Positions 16,780-26,137 of a stretch of DNA of 64,000 bases are shown here, in pieces. The stretch spans positions 1,302,001-1,366,000 of the forward strand of contig CAXXFH010000004.1 in NCBI GenBank assembly GCA_963677085.2, in the 5' to 3' direction. The position numbers and the translations under genes are program-made. The stretch's first letter is position 1; every line of letters begins with the position of its first letter. Below the pieces are notes generated by a model. That model had not been told where the DNA came from, made no database searches, and saw only the letters and a list, made by a program, of their open reading frames with translations. Source of the stretch: G963677085 sp963677085. GTDB lineage: Bacteria; Planctomycetota; Planctomycetia; Pirellulales; Thermoguttaceae.

Positions 16780-17682
16780 TTAAAAGCTCAGCATTTTTTT
16801 GTACTCGTCCATGCGGCGGTCGAGGTCGGCACGTTCGATGCGTCGCAGTCCGTCGATGCTGAAGTCTTCCACGGTGAAGCTCGCCGCCAGCGTGCCGTAG
16901 GCCATGGCCTCTTTGAGCGTTTTCGGCTCGAAGTTGTCCTGCTCGGCCAAGTAGCCCATCATGCCGCCGGCAAAACTGTCGCCGGCGCCGGTCGGGTCGA
17001 CCACGTCGGACGTGGGAAACGCGGGCAAGACGTAGGTTTCGTGCTTGCTGAAGAACATCGCCCCGTGTTCGCCCTTTTTGATAACCACGAACCGGGGCCC
17101 CATCTCGCGCACGGCGTGGCCGGCACGAACGAGGTTGTCGTCGCCCGTGAGAAGTTTGGCCTCGCTGTCGTTGAGCACCAAACCGTCGAGACGGCGAAGC
17201 AACTGCATCAGATCGTCGCGTTGCGTATTGATCCACAAATCCATTGTGTCGGCCACCGTCAGTTGGGCACCGATGCACTGGTCGAGGACCTTCATCTGCA
17301 ACGGTGCCGGTCCGTTGGCCAGGAACACGAACTTCGCTCGTTTGTGCGCGTCGCTGAGCGCCGGATCGAACTGCTCGAAGACGTTCAGCTGCACGTCGAG
17401 CGTGTCGCGATCGTTCATGTTTTCGTGATACTTGCCGGTCCATCGGAAGGTTTCCGAACCGGGAACCACTTGCAGGCCCGAGGTGTCGATGCCGCGGTCC
17501 TGAAGCAATGTGGTATGCTCGGCGGGCCAGTCTTCGCCCACCACGCTGACCAGCCGTACCGAAGTGAAGAAGCTGGCGGCATACGAGAAAAACACGGCCG
17601 AACCACCGAGCACATCGTCGCGCCGCTGGGTAGGCGTAACCACACTGTCCAGAGCAACCGATCCGACAACAACCAACGGCAT
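16780..17682 (-). CDS. PfkB-family carbohydrate kinase
   Basis: 300 residues from the ATG at 17682 (MPLVVVGSVALDSV); an ATG six codons upstream is less likely. The ribokinase fold is clear: VVVGSVALDS at the start, GGSAVFFSYAASF near residue 27, VSVVGEDW at 45-52, and the phosphate-binding, catalytic motif DPTGAGDSFAGG with Asp235 as base. The enzyme should phosphorylate a sugar or nucleoside in the cytosol. In sequence style it is near the adenosine/sugar kinase group that uses a short lid, but the substrate cannot be fixed. No sugar-uptake genes lie nearby. Confidence 0.9.
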   Translation of the reverse strand: MPLVVVGSVALDSVVTPTQRRDDVLGGSAVFFSYAASFFTSVRLVSVVGEDWPAEHTTLLQDRGIDTSGLQVVPGSETFRWTGKYHENMNDRDTLDVQLNVFEQFDPALSDAHKRAKFVFLANGPAPLQMKVLDQCIGAQLTVADTMDLWINTQRDDLMQLLRRLDGLVLNDSEAKLLTGDDNLVRAGHAVREMGPRFVVIKKGEHGAMFFSKHETYVLPAFPTSDVVDPTGAGDSFAGGMMGYLAEQDNFEPKTLKEAMAYGTLAASFTVEDFSIDGLRRIERADLDRRMDEYKKMLSF

Positions 17683-17984
17683 GACACACTCCCTTATCAA
17701 GTTCAGCGCAAACGTTTACAAACCCAGGCCATTATCGGCTATTCCGCGCGGGGGGCAAGGGGGCGATAATTGATGATTTGGGATTTATGATATGCGATTC
17801 CCTCGTTCCCACGCTTTGCGTGGGAACGCATGTTCGGACGCTTTGCGTCGCGACCAAGCAAGAAAGCGAGACGCCTTCTCATGCTTCCGACGACGCGAAG
17901 CGTCTTACCCTTGGGTTCCCGCACAAAGCGTGGGAACCAGGAAACTGCCGCTTGCGGCTGCGCACGCTCTACACGTCATGCACA
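17683..17984. other. 302-bp region between glnS and the PfkB kinase
   Basis: The gap is almost filled by repeats. A GATTTGGGATTT-type heptamer stretch lies near 17773-17800 and a copy of the CGTTCCCACGC composite repeat at 17800-17941. No gene is seen; the kinase promoter must lie close to its start. Confidence 0.6.
17800..17941 (-). repeat. CGTTCCCACGC composite repeat, minus-oriented copy
   Basis: Bounded by two hairpins, CGTTCCCACGCTTTGCGTGG near 17804 and its near complement ending near 17940. Between them GACGCTTTGCGTCGCG and GACGCGAAGCGTC are two further palindromes. Read on the minus strand it has the same order of motifs as 30389-30589 and 28124-28286. Confidence 0.75.
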
Positions 17985-19679
17985 CTACCCCTGCCCTCGC
18001 TTCTCGATCTTCGCCCAGGTGTCCTTCAGCGTCACCGTGCGGTTGAAGACCATTTTCTTCGACGTCGAGTCGGAATCGACGTTGAAGTAGCCCAACCGCT
18101 CGAACTGAAAGAAGCTCTCGGCCGCCGCACCGGCCACGCTCGGCTCGATGTAGCAGCTCGGCAACACCTCCAGCGAGTTGGGATTCAGATTGGCCGTGAA
18201 ATCTTGTCCCTCGTCGGCCTCCTCCGGGTTCTCCTTGGTAAACAGGTGGTCGTAGAGTCGAACCTCGGCCTCCACGGCGTGCTCGGCCGAAACCCAGTGC
18301 AGCGTGGCCTTCACCTTGCGACCGTCGGGCGAGTCGCCGCCGCGCGTGGCCGGGTCGTAGGTGCATCGCAGCTCGACCACCTCGCCCGTCTTGGGATCCT
18401 TTACGACGTCCTTGCAGGTGATGAAATACGCGTAGCGCAGCCGCACTTCACGGCCAGGCGCCAAGCGGAAATACTTCTTCGGCGGGTCTTCGCGGAAGTC
18501 GTCCTGCTCGATGTACAACACCCGCGAGAAGGGAACCTTGCGGGTGCCGGCCTCCGGATCTTCGGGATTGTTCACCGCGTCGAGTTCTTCCGATTCACCT
18601 TCCGGGTAGTTCTCGATGACCACCTTCAGCGGATTCAACACACCCATCACCCGAAGCGCACGGCGGTTGAGATCCTCGCGCAGGCAATGCTCCAGCAGTT
18701 GGATCTCGATCACGCCGTCGAACTTCGCCACGCCAATGCGGGCGCAGAAATTGCGAATCGCTTCGGGCGTATAACCGCGACGCCGGAAACCGCAGATCGT
18801 CGGCATCCGCGGGTCGTCCCAACCAGAAACGTGACCCTCCTTGACCAGCGAAAGCAGCTTGCGCTTGCTCATCACCGTGTACGTCAAATTCAGTCGGGCG
18901 AACTCGATCTGCCGCGGGGCGTAAATCCCCAGTTGCTGGATGTACCAATCGTAAAGCGGCCGATGGTTCTCGAACTCCAGCGTACAGATCGAATGGGTAA
19001 TCCGCTCGATCGAATCCGACTGACCATGGGTGAAGTCGTACATCGGGTAGATGCACCACTTATCGCCCGAGCGATGGTGCGTGGCATGCAGGATGCGGTA
19101 CATCACCGGGTCGCGCATGTTGAGGTTCGGCGAGGCCATGTCGACCTTTGCCCTGAGGGTCCGCGAACCGTCGGCAAACTCGCCGTCCTTCATCCGGTCG
19201 AACAGATCGAGGTTTTCGTCGACCGAGCGATCGCGGTAGGGGCTGTTGCGGCCGGGCGCGGTGAGCGTGCCGCGGTACTCGCGAATCTCGTCGCCTGCCA
19301 GATCGCAAACATAGGCTTGACCCGCGCGGATCATCTGCAAGGCCCACTGGTAGAGCTGGTCGAAATAGTCGGAGGCGTAGAACTCGCGGTCTTCCCAATC
19401 GAAGCCCAACCAGCGAACGTCGGCCTTGATCGAGTCGATGTATTCCTGCTCTTCCTTCACCGGGTTGGTGTCGTCGAAACGCAGGTTACACAGCCCGTTG
19501 TACTTCTTGGCCAGCCCGAAATTCAGGCAAATACTTTTAGCGTGGCCGATGTGCAGATAGCCGTTCGGCTCCGGCGGAAATCGGGTATGCACGCGACTCT
19601 CGTTTTTGCCGGTGCGAAGGTCGTCTTCGATGATCTGCTCGATGAAGTTCAGCGAACGGTTTTCTTCAGGAGTGGACAT
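17985..19679 (-). CDS. glnS: Glutamine--tRNA ligase
   Basis: 564 residues from the ATG at 19679 (MSTPEENRSLNFIEQIIEDD), the usual start of bacterial GlnRS. It charges tRNA-Gln directly. Landmarks: PPEPNGYLHIGHAKSIC with the HIGH motif, DDTNPVKEEQEYID, the VMSKRK version of KMSKS, and the two C-terminal anticodon-binding beta-barrels (KVVIENYPEGESEEL, and the region with RDVVKDPKTGEV-like sequence). Most bacteria lack GlnRS and make Gln-tRNA by transamidation; planctomycetes are among the exceptions. gltX lies 730 bases upstream in the same direction, with one small gene between. Confidence 0.96.
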   Translation of the reverse strand: MSTPEENRSLNFIEQIIEDDLRTGKNESRVHTRFPPEPNGYLHIGHAKSICLNFGLAKKYNGLCNLRFDDTNPVKEEQEYIDSIKADVRWLGFDWEDREFYASDYFDQLYQWALQMIRAGQAYVCDLAGDEIREYRGTLTAPGRNSPYRDRSVDENLDLFDRMKDGEFADGSRTLRAKVDMASPNLNMRDPVMYRILHATHHRSGDKWCIYPMYDFTHGQSDSIERITHSICTLEFENHRPLYDWYIQQLGIYAPRQIEFARLNLTYTVMSKRKLLSLVKEGHVSGWDDPRMPTICGFRRRGYTPEAIRNFCARIGVAKFDGVIEIQLLEHCLREDLNRRALRVMGVLNPLKVVIENYPEGESEELDAVNNPEDPEAGTRKVPFSRVLYIEQDDFREDPPKKYFRLAPGREVRLRYAYFITCKDVVKDPKTGEVVELRCTYDPATRGGDSPDGRKVKATLHWVSAEHAVEAEVRLYDHLFTKENPEEADEGQDFTANLNPNSLEVLPSCYIEPSVAGAAAESFFQFERLGYFNVDSDSTSKKMVFNRTVTLKDTWAKIEKRGQG

Positions 19680-19741
19680 GGTGGTTCTCGGTTTCCTGCC
19701 CGTGGGTGGTTGGTTATACGCGTGCGTGTCAAGCACGCACC

Positions 19742-20161
19742 CTATTGCTCGTCGATTTCGCGTTTCTCTCGGATGGCTTGTATCGGTCCGCCCAGGTCGG
19801 TACACATTTGTTCGATAGTCTGCAATTGCCGGTCGTCGAATCGTTCTGGTGAATGCGACAACAGCGATTCGAGGAACCGTTGGGCGATCGGGGCGTTGGC
19901 GTAGGCGGTCGTCAGGTGCAGGATCAGGTCTTCCGTGGACAAATACTCGGCGGCCAGGTCGAGCAGCTTGCCCGGGCGGGAGTCGAGCGGCTCGCTGCTG
20001 TGGCGCGAAAACACACGGTAGAGCCGTATCTTGAGGACCATGTCGCGAGCGGCCGGCGTGGCTTCTTCGAAGCAACCCTGCAGATCGGCCAACGAGACCT
20101 CGCCCCGCAGAAAACCACGAGCCGCATTCTCAAGATCGTTTTCGGTAATGCTCATGGGCAT
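19742..20161 (-). CDS. Hypothetical helical protein between glnS and gltX
   Basis: 139 residues, mostly predicted helix, with no signal peptide or membrane segment. Two in-frame ATGs (20161 and 20155) are possible starts. Recognisable stretches are ARGFLRGEVSLADLQGCF, HLTTAYANAPIAQRFLESLL and SPERFDDRQLQTIEQM. The acidic, leucine-rich pattern suggests a soluble helical bundle. I do not recognise a family. It is transcribed in line with gltX (upstream) and glnS (62 bases downstream), so a link to translation is possible but only by position. Confidence 0.6.
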   Translation of the reverse strand: MPMSITENDLENAARGFLRGEVSLADLQGCFEEATPAARDMVLKIRLYRVFSRHSSEPLDSRPGKLLDLAAEYLSTEDLILHLTTAYANAPIAQRFLESLLSHSPERFDDRQLQTIEQMCTDLGGPIQAIREKREIDEQ

Positions 20162-20365
20162 CCCCGTGAATTCGTCATGCTGTCACAACAAGCAGACCTG
20201 CGTGGCACAACCGTCGCGTACTGCGTCTGCAAACCCGCGCGTACCAAACAGGCACCCTACTTGTTAATTGTCTCTATTTTGGCCACCGAAACGTAGCCCT
20301 GTTGCGTTACTCGCATCGAAAAACGTTGACTTTTTGCGCGGGTGATAGCACGCAACGCAACAGAC

Positions 20366-20398
20366 GCCACCGGGCGCGACCAGCGGTCGCGGCTTTTT
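20366..20398. repeat. GCGACCAGCGGTCGC palindromic repeat
   Basis: CGGGCGCGACCAGCGGTCGC followed by GGCTTTTTGCC. The same block, with one change in the palindrome, lies near 7748-7780 just after the alaS stop on the far side. Here it follows the gltX stop. Confidence 0.6.
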
Positions 20399-20409
20399 GC
20401 CACGTTGCG

Positions 20410-21978
20410 TTACGTTTTTGTCGCTTGGATCGCCCGATCGATCCGCGCAAGGCACGACTCGCGCCCCAGCAGGGCCAGGGTGTCGAACATGCCCAAGCCC
20501 ACACCCTTGCCGGTCACCGCCACGCGCAGGGCGTGGATGATCTGGCCCACCTTGATTTCTTCGGTTTCGAGGAAACGTTGCATCAATTGTTCGAGCGAGG
20601 CCGAGTCGAAAGGTTCGCAGACGGCCAGTTGGTCGCGGAACTTGGCCAATAGGGCGCCGGCTTCCTCCGGTTTAATGAGCCGCTTTTCAAACGCCTTTTC
20701 GTCGTAGAACAGCTCGTCGTCCGGCGTGAAAAAGTCGGCATAGTCAAGGATGTCGCCGGCCACTTTAATGCGGTCGCCCGCAGCCTCCAGGAGTCGCCCG
20801 ACACGCTGCTTCACGGCCTCCGAGGCAGGCGTCTCGACCAGTTGAGCCTTCTTCAGAAACGGCATGCACAACGCCACCTTCCGCTCGTTGGGCACCTGCT
20901 GCATGTGCCAGTCTTCGAAGGACCAGAGCTTTTGCGGGTCGAAACTGGCCGGGGCCTTGATTACCCGATCTAAGGTGAACACCTCGACAAGCTGCTCGAT
21001 CGAAAAATGCTCGGTTTTGTCGTCCAGCGACCAGCCCAGCAGGGCCAGATAGTTGACCAGGGCCTCGGGCAAATAGCCGACTTGCTCGTAGAAGTCGACG
21101 ATCACCGGATTGAACGTGTCGGGATCGGTCGTCAGGCCCAGCGTGTCGGCGATTTTCTGGGCGTGGTCCACCCGTTGGGCAAAATCGCGATTCTTCAGGT
21201 ACTTGGCCAGCTTTCGCTTCGAGAGCTTACTCTTGCTGCCGGGCTCGGCCACGTAGGGCAAATGAGCATACTTCGGCAACTCGTAGCCGAGGGCCTGGGC
21301 GATGAACACCTGGCGCGGCGTGTTCGAAAGGTGTTCTTCCGCCCGAATCACATGGGTAATGCCCAGGTCGTAGTCGTCGACCACGGTGGCCAAGTGATAC
21401 AGGCACGAGCCGTCTGCCCGTTGGACCACGTGGTCTTGCTCCCGGGCCCATTCGAACTCGACCTGGCCGCGGACCAAGTCGTCGATCACCAGCGTACCCT
21501 CGCGGGGCATCTTCAGCCGGACGACAGCCTGGCGCCCCTCGGCCTCGAACCGCCGAGCGTCCTCGTCCGTCTCGGCCATCCAGCGACGGCTGTAGGTGAA
21601 GGGGCGCTTTTCAGCTTGGGCGGCATCGCGTTCGGCCTGAATCTCCTCGGTTGTGGCGTAGTCGCGGTAGGCCTTGCCGGCAGCCAGGAGCTGCTCGGCG
21701 GCCGCTTGGTACTTCTCGGCCCGTTGCGATTGGTAGTAGGGCGCCCGGGGACCGCCGACATCGGGACCCTCGTCCCAGTCGATCCCCAACCACCGCAGGC
21801 CGTGGAGAATGGGGGCGAGCGCCTCGTCGACGTTGCGCTGCTGGTCGGTGTCATCGATCCGCAGGATAAACTGGCCGCCATGCTTTCGGGCAAACAGCCA
21901 GCAAAACAACGCGGTACGGACGCCGCCAATATGAAGGTAACCGGTCGGACTAGGAGCAAATCGGGTGCGAACAGACAT
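20410..21978 (-). CDS. gltX: Glutamate--tRNA ligase
   Basis: 522 residues from the ATG at 21978 (MSVRTRFAPSPTGYLHIGGV). It charges tRNA-Glu. Landmarks: FAPSPTGYLHIGG with the HIGH-like motif, RIDDTDQQRN, the KLSKRK motif in the 250s, and the helical anticodon-binding C-terminal half. No Shine-Dalgarno sequence is seen; the bases just before the ATG are a pyrimidine-rich heptamer stretch (CTCAACTCCTGGCTCTCC). Because a GlnRS is encoded close by, this enzyme need not mischarge tRNA-Gln. Confidence 0.96.
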   Translation of the reverse strand: MSVRTRFAPSPTGYLHIGGVRTALFCWLFARKHGGQFILRIDDTDQQRNVDEALAPILHGLRWLGIDWDEGPDVGGPRAPYYQSQRAEKYQAAAEQLLAAGKAYRDYATTEEIQAERDAAQAEKRPFTYSRRWMAETDEDARRFEAEGRQAVVRLKMPREGTLVIDDLVRGQVEFEWAREQDHVVQRADGSCLYHLATVVDDYDLGITHVIRAEEHLSNTPRQVFIAQALGYELPKYAHLPYVAEPGSKSKLSKRKLAKYLKNRDFAQRVDHAQKIADTLGLTTDPDTFNPVIVDFYEQVGYLPEALVNYLALLGWSLDDKTEHFSIEQLVEVFTLDRVIKAPASFDPQKLWSFEDWHMQQVPNERKVALCMPFLKKAQLVETPASEAVKQRVGRLLEAAGDRIKVAGDILDYADFFTPDDELFYDEKAFEKRLIKPEEAGALLAKFRDQLAVCEPFDSASLEQLMQRFLETEEIKVGQIIHALRVAVTGKGVGLGMFDTLALLGRESCLARIDRAIQATKT

Positions 21979-22324
21979 GGAGAGCCAGGAGTTGAGAGTC
22001 AGGGATTAGAAGTGGAAGTCGTCGCCCAAGCCCACCAGTTACACCCAATGGGACGAAGCCGGAAGGCCACCACCGCAACGCAGACAGCCATCCAGCACAG
22101 CCTATCGGCCGCGATGGCGATCGGTAAAGATAGCCAGTATACGGCAGGGATGCGGCCGGGCAAGGTGAGTCGGACGATGAGCGAAGTGCTGGCGTAGTCT
22201 GGGGAAAAAGGAGTTGGGGGAGTGCGAGTTAGGCTGCACGCCAAACGAGGGGGGCGTGGCGGGGAGTTTTGCGTGATCCGGCTACTGACCGCTGAAGCGG
22301 CCAGCCCTCCCGCTTCTCAACTCC
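21979..22324. other. 346-bp region upstream of gltX
   Basis: No gene is seen. It holds the gltX promoter region, heptamer-like stretches (GAGTTGAGAGTCAGGGATTA near 21990 and GGAGTTGGGGGAG near 22208) and a CCGCTGAAGCGG palindrome near 22289 that recurs near 39780 with the same AGCCCTC tail. Confidence 0.5.
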
Positions 22325-23572
22325 CTACCAATTCTTTTGCTGCTTCTGTTCGCGTTTGGCTCTTTCCTGGGCCAGCCGGCGGCGCAGGGCCTTTTTCTCC
22401 TGCTTGGTCAGCTTTCGCTGCACAGGCGACGCGACCGGCTCGGGATCTTCGTCCTCTTCTTCCTCGATCTCCAGTTCGGCAGCACGGCGCCGCTTCAACA
22501 CCGACTGGGACGACGGATGGGCCTCTTCCACCCGAATCCACTCGTCGGTGGCAGCGTCCTCCGACGCATCGCCAAACCAGGGCTGCGACTTCGGCGACGC
22601 TTCTTCCTCCTCTTGTTCTTCCCGCTTCGACGCGCGAATCTTCTTCTTTTTCGGCTTCGGCGGCGGCAAAAGGCCCTCGGCGTCGAGGATCACGTAGCGG
22701 GCGTGCAACGCCATGGCCAGCAACAGGAAGACGTCGCCGAGCATCTCGGCCCCTTCTTCGACCATCACCCCCCGGGCGCCCGTGTCGGGCAAAATCCACT
22801 GCAACTCAGCCACCACGGCCACCGCGTAACATACGGCGGTCGCTACGAATGCCCCGGTCGACAGTCGCGCGGGCCACATGTCGACCAGCAAACGCGAGCC
22901 CACGGCCCCCAACAGGAAACCGTAGGGCAACGCCCACCAGATCGAGCCGTTTCCGGTAATCGTCGTCCCGGTGACCACGATCATCAGCTTCTTGAAGCCC
23001 TCGTGCAGGCTGGCCGTTTCGTCGACACTCAGCAACACGCAACACAGCGCGGCCCAGAGCCACACGCGGTAGTTGCCGCCGTAATCGTCGACCTTCCAAC
23101 GGCGAATCGTGTAGACAATCACCGCCATGCCGGCAGCCGCCAGCAGAGTGACCGACGAAAACCACACGGCCAAGCTGCCCTCGTCGTCGAGATCCAAGGT
23201 GGCGATTTGGCCATCGCCGGTCATCTCGGCCAGATGAGGCATCCAACTGTAAAGGGCTTCGAGCCCCGCGATACAGAGAACGCCGACCACAAGCCATGCC
23301 AAGAGGGTAGTCAGCCGGCGCGGGACCAGATCGATCAGACGCGGTTGCTCGTCCATGAAATCGGCGTCCCCGTAGTTCAGCGATTTGCGTTCGATGCCCA
23401 ACGCATTGTCGTCGGCCGATTTGCGCGCACGCCGACGTCGGGCCGGCTGCACGGCGCTCTCGCCGAGCAACAGACGCCGCCGGTCATCACGCTGACCGCT
23501 GCGACGGAATTGCGAGGAAGATGACAAAGACACAGTCGTCGGAGTTTTTCTGCGGCCGTGGTCCGGCACCAA
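22325..23572 (-). CDS. Multi-pass membrane protein with long acidic/basic cytoplasmic tail
   Basis: The open frame has 415 codons; the start is uncertain. The first ATG is at 23356 (MDEQPRLIDLVPRRL), but the 72 codons before it (initiator TTG at 23572 or GTG at 23530) encode an arginine-rich yet protein-like stretch (ADDNALGIERKSLNYGDADF) that may be real. From residue 85 there are about six to seven hydrophobic segments up to residue 285. The last 130 residues are highly charged: KPKKKKIRASK, an EEEE run, LEIEEEEDEDPEP and KKALRRRLAQERAKREQKQQ. Function unknown. The charged tail may bind nucleic acid or be cytoplasmic scaffold, which is a guess. Confidence 0.7.
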   Translation of the reverse strand: MVPDHGRRKTPTTVSLSSSSQFRRSGQRDDRRRLLLGESAVQPARRRRARKSADDNALGIERKSLNYGDADFMDEQPRLIDLVPRRLTTLLAWLVVGVLCIAGLEALYSWMPHLAEMTGDGQIATLDLDDEGSLAVWFSSVTLLAAAGMAVIVYTIRRWKVDDYGGNYRVWLWAALCCVLLSVDETASLHEGFKKLMIVVTGTTITGNGSIWWALPYGFLLGAVGSRLLVDMWPARLSTGAFVATAVCYAVAVVAELQWILPDTGARGVMVEEGAEMLGDVFLLLAMALHARYVILDAEGLLPPPKPKKKKIRASKREEQEEEEASPKSQPWFGDASEDAATDEWIRVEEAHPSSQSVLKRRRAAELEIEEEEDEDPEPVASPVQRKLTKQEKKALRRRLAQERAKREQKQQKNW

Positions 23573-23908
23573 TCATTGCCGGACTAATCATACTGGGACG
23601 GCCCGGTTCGCTCAAAGACAGAAATCCGCGCACTACAAGGGCTCTCTTGATTGCTTCGGCAATGGTGACCACGGAAATTCACTTTCGCCCAGGGGACCGG
23701 CCCGCCTCGCGGGCACCCCGGAAATCGCCTACCCACCCCACGCTACCCGCATTCCCCAAAAGCCGCACACTTGCCAGCCGTCCACTTGGCGACAGCGTTG
23801 GAGTAACAGCGATTGACCCGGCTGGCGGGTAGCGGTACCTTTCTCGCCCCGAATGCAATTGCGCGGCGCGATCAACCGCCCCCCCCACGGGCTCGCGACT
23901 TTCAACCT
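23573..23908. other. 336-bp divergent region
   Basis: Lies between the starts of a minus-strand membrane protein and a plus-strand glycosyltransferase-like gene and must hold both promoters. I see no gene, terminator or strong repeat here. Confidence 0.4.
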
Positions 23909-26137
23909 ATGTCCTCGACTCGCCACCACATCCTGGTTCTGCTTGTTCTGTTGGGGTTTTGCACCCTGGTACAGGTGATCTCGATACGTCGGGCCGTGGT
24001 TCCCGGGCTCGACGCCGTTCGCTTCGTCGAGTTCGCCCAGGCGATCGAGCGCGACGGGTTGCTACCAACGATCAACGCGCGCTGGGAACAACCGCTGTAT
24101 CCCACTTGGGTTTGCGCCGTTCACCAAGGACTTACCTTCGTCGCCGGCGATGGCCCGTCGCGCTGGGCCGATAGCGTACAACTGGCCGCGGCGATTCCCT
24201 TGGTACTGTGCGTGGTCCCCTTGTACCTATTAATACTCCGAGTCGTCGGGCCGGCGGCGGCTGCCGCGGGCGGAGTGCTCTACTGCGTTTTGCCCGAGGT
24301 CGCGCGATTGGGCGCCGACGGCATCAGCGACACCTCACACCTGTTGCTGTTCGCCGTGGCACTTTGGGCCATGGTAGAGAGTTTGAACGGGCAGGGGTCA
24401 GGGACGAGGAACGAGAGGCGGGAAGCGGGAAGCGAGGAGTTGGCGACGGGCATGCCCGCCCGAGCGTGGGCATGGCAGCCGGCTGGCAAAATGCAGGGCA
24501 CGTTGCTCGTGGCTGGAGTGGCCGCAGGACTGGCCATGCTGGTGCGAACCGAAGCAGCCCTGTTGGCCGTGACGTTTCTGCTTATGCCGAAGTGGGAAGG
24601 CGCAAAGGAAGATGGCTTGTCGCCGAGACAACCCTTCCGTCGTATTCGCCCTTGGCGTCTTGGCGCCTTGGCGAGAGATTTCTGTCGAATTGCGTACGAC
24701 CGGGCGTACACCACGCGCTACTTCGCGTTAGGCATGGCTCTCGTGTTATTGCCCTATCTGGCGACGGTCGAGGCCTGGACACCCAAAGCCGCCATGGGCC
24801 GGCTGATCGGACGGCCCCAGGTCGAAGAGGCTGCGGAACAATCGAGCTCACAGCTTTCCGTCGCCGACACCCCACAAGACGCCCTGCCGTTTGGGCTGCT
24901 GGCCGACGGTCAACCTTTGGCGTTCGACGTGAAGGAGCCCGGCCATAGTAGTCGCCGTCGAGGATTCGCGGTTGCCGGCACACGATTCCTCCATAAGCTG
25001 GCCGACATCCACGGCTACTGGATCGGACTGTTCGCCCTGTTCGGTGCCTGGCGGCTGCGGCAACACTCCCAACGTGCAGCCGATCGATTACTGCAAACCT
25101 ACCTCGTTCTACTGAGTGGCGTAGTCCTCTGGTTTTCGGCACGCGAAGGCTACCTTGAAGCGAGGCACCTGCTCACCCTGTTGGCCGTAAGCCTCGGAGC
25201 GGCCGGCTTCGGCGTGCTAGTAACCGTACACGCTTTGGCCGAACGAACCCGGACTTTTTTCACAAGACAAGAAGTGCGACCATCGTACGACATTCTTGCC
25301 GCATCGCATAGGCCCTCGGCAGCCGCCTGGCTACTGGTTGCATTGATTGCAGCGATGTACTTGCCGGTCGTGTGGCGACCGTTGCACATCAATCGCCGTC
25401 CGCATCGAACGGCGGCCGCGTGGCTGGCCGGCCAAACCGACTCGACGGCGTTGGTTCTCGACCCTCGCGGTTGGACCGGGCTTTACTCGGGTTGTCCCAC
25501 GGTGCGCTATGAAAATGCACGGCAGACTTTCGCCGATCCGCGATTGACGTTTGTTGTCGTGGAAAAACGGGAAACGGCCACCGACAGCCCTCGAAGCCGC
25601 ACGCTTCGACAGTTGTTGGCCACGGCCGCCGAGGCAGTGCTGCACCTCGAGGCCACGTCGCCGCTCGACCCCGGCGGGGCGGTAACCGTGTATCGCTGGC
25701 ACTTACCTTCTCCCCTCTCCCGTGCCGGGAGAGGGGCCGGGGGTGAGGGCGGCATTGCCGACACAATAGCGGACAAGCTGTCCATGACACTCCAGACTTC
25801 GGACTTTCCTGGTCCCCAAACTCCAGCTTGGGAACCCACTTTCCAGAAGCTCTGCTTCGAGGAACCACGGGAAGACGTTTCGCAACCATGGGCATCGCAC
25901 GTCCGTCGCAACGAACCCCAACGCGACCTGTGGCGCCGGCTAAGCGGAGCTTCGCGGAGGTGCGTTCCCAAGCCGAAGTTTGGGAACGAGGGAGAACAAC
26001 GCTCGTCGCTAATCCCTCGCCTCTCGTCCGTTCGGAGAGAAAACGCGAGTCTTCCTTTTCGCATTGAGTCACCAAGCCACACTCATGTATTGGCAGAGGA
26101 GAGTCGCCATGAGCGATCCGTTTTATGCGTTCGTTAA
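23909..26137 (+). CDS. Membrane glycosyltransferase-like (GT39/ArnT-type) protein with repeat-derived segments
   Basis: 742 residues from the ATG at 23909 (MSSTRHHILVLLVLLGFC). The first helix is followed by an acidic loop (VVPGLDAVRFVEFAQAIERD), as in GT-C transferases that move sugar from a lipid carrier, and 8-10 further helices. Three stretches are not typical protein: about residues 166-192 (heptamer GGGAAGC repeats plus a GGGCATG hairpin), about 231-255 (CTTGGCG repeats), and everything after YRWH at about residue 600. That last part runs through a CCCTCTCCCG hairpin and a complete composite repeat up to the stop at 26137, overlapping the next gene by 29 bases. The real domain ends near 25703. 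The protein may be functional but inflated, or decaying. Confidence 0.7.
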   Translation: MSSTRHHILVLLVLLGFCTLVQVISIRRAVVPGLDAVRFVEFAQAIERDGLLPTINARWEQPLYPTWVCAVHQGLTFVAGDGPSRWADSVQLAAAIPLVLCVVPLYLLILRVVGPAAAAAGGVLYCVLPEVARLGADGISDTSHLLLFAVALWAMVESLNGQGSGTRNERREAGSEELATGMPARAWAWQPAGKMQGTLLVAGVAAGLAMLVRTEAALLAVTFLLMPKWEGAKEDGLSPRQPFRRIRPWRLGALARDFCRIAYDRAYTTRYFALGMALVLLPYLATVEAWTPKAAMGRLIGRPQVEEAAEQSSSQLSVADTPQDALPFGLLADGQPLAFDVKEPGHSSRRRGFAVAGTRFLHKLADIHGYWIGLFALFGAWRLRQHSQRAADRLLQTYLVLLSGVVLWFSAREGYLEARHLLTLLAVSLGAAGFGVLVTVHALAERTRTFFTRQEVRPSYDILAASHRPSAAAWLLVALIAAMYLPVVWRPLHINRRPHRTAAAWLAGQTDSTALVLDPRGWTGLYSGCPTVRYENARQTFADPRLTFVVVEKRETATDSPRSRTLRQLLATAAEAVLHLEATSPLDPGGAVTVYRWHLPSPLSRAGRGAGGEGGIADTIADKLSMTLQTSDFPGPQTPAWEPTFQKLCFEEPREDVSQPWASHVRRNEPQRDLWRRLSGASRRCVPKPKFGNEGEQRSSLIPRLSSVRRENASLPFRIESPSHTHVLAEESRHERSVLCVR
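25708..25752. repeat. CCCTCTCCCG hairpin repeat inside the coding frame
   Basis: CCCCTCTCCCGTGCCGGGAG continues with AGGGG, a near-perfect hairpin, then GGGGTGAGGG. In frame it is read as LSRAGRGAGGEGG. Related to 3699-3749. Confidence 0.7.
25807..26012 (+). repeat. Composite repeat, TTGGGAAC variant
   Basis: Same layout as 30389-30589: a left hairpin (CCCCAAACTCCAGCTTGGG), a middle with GCTTCGCGGAGG, and a right hairpin (CGTTCCCAAGCCGAAGTTTG) ending in GGGAACGAGG. The palindrome core is CAAG/CTTG instead of CACG/CGTG. It is translated as the tail of the glycosyltransferase-like protein. Confidence 0.65.
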
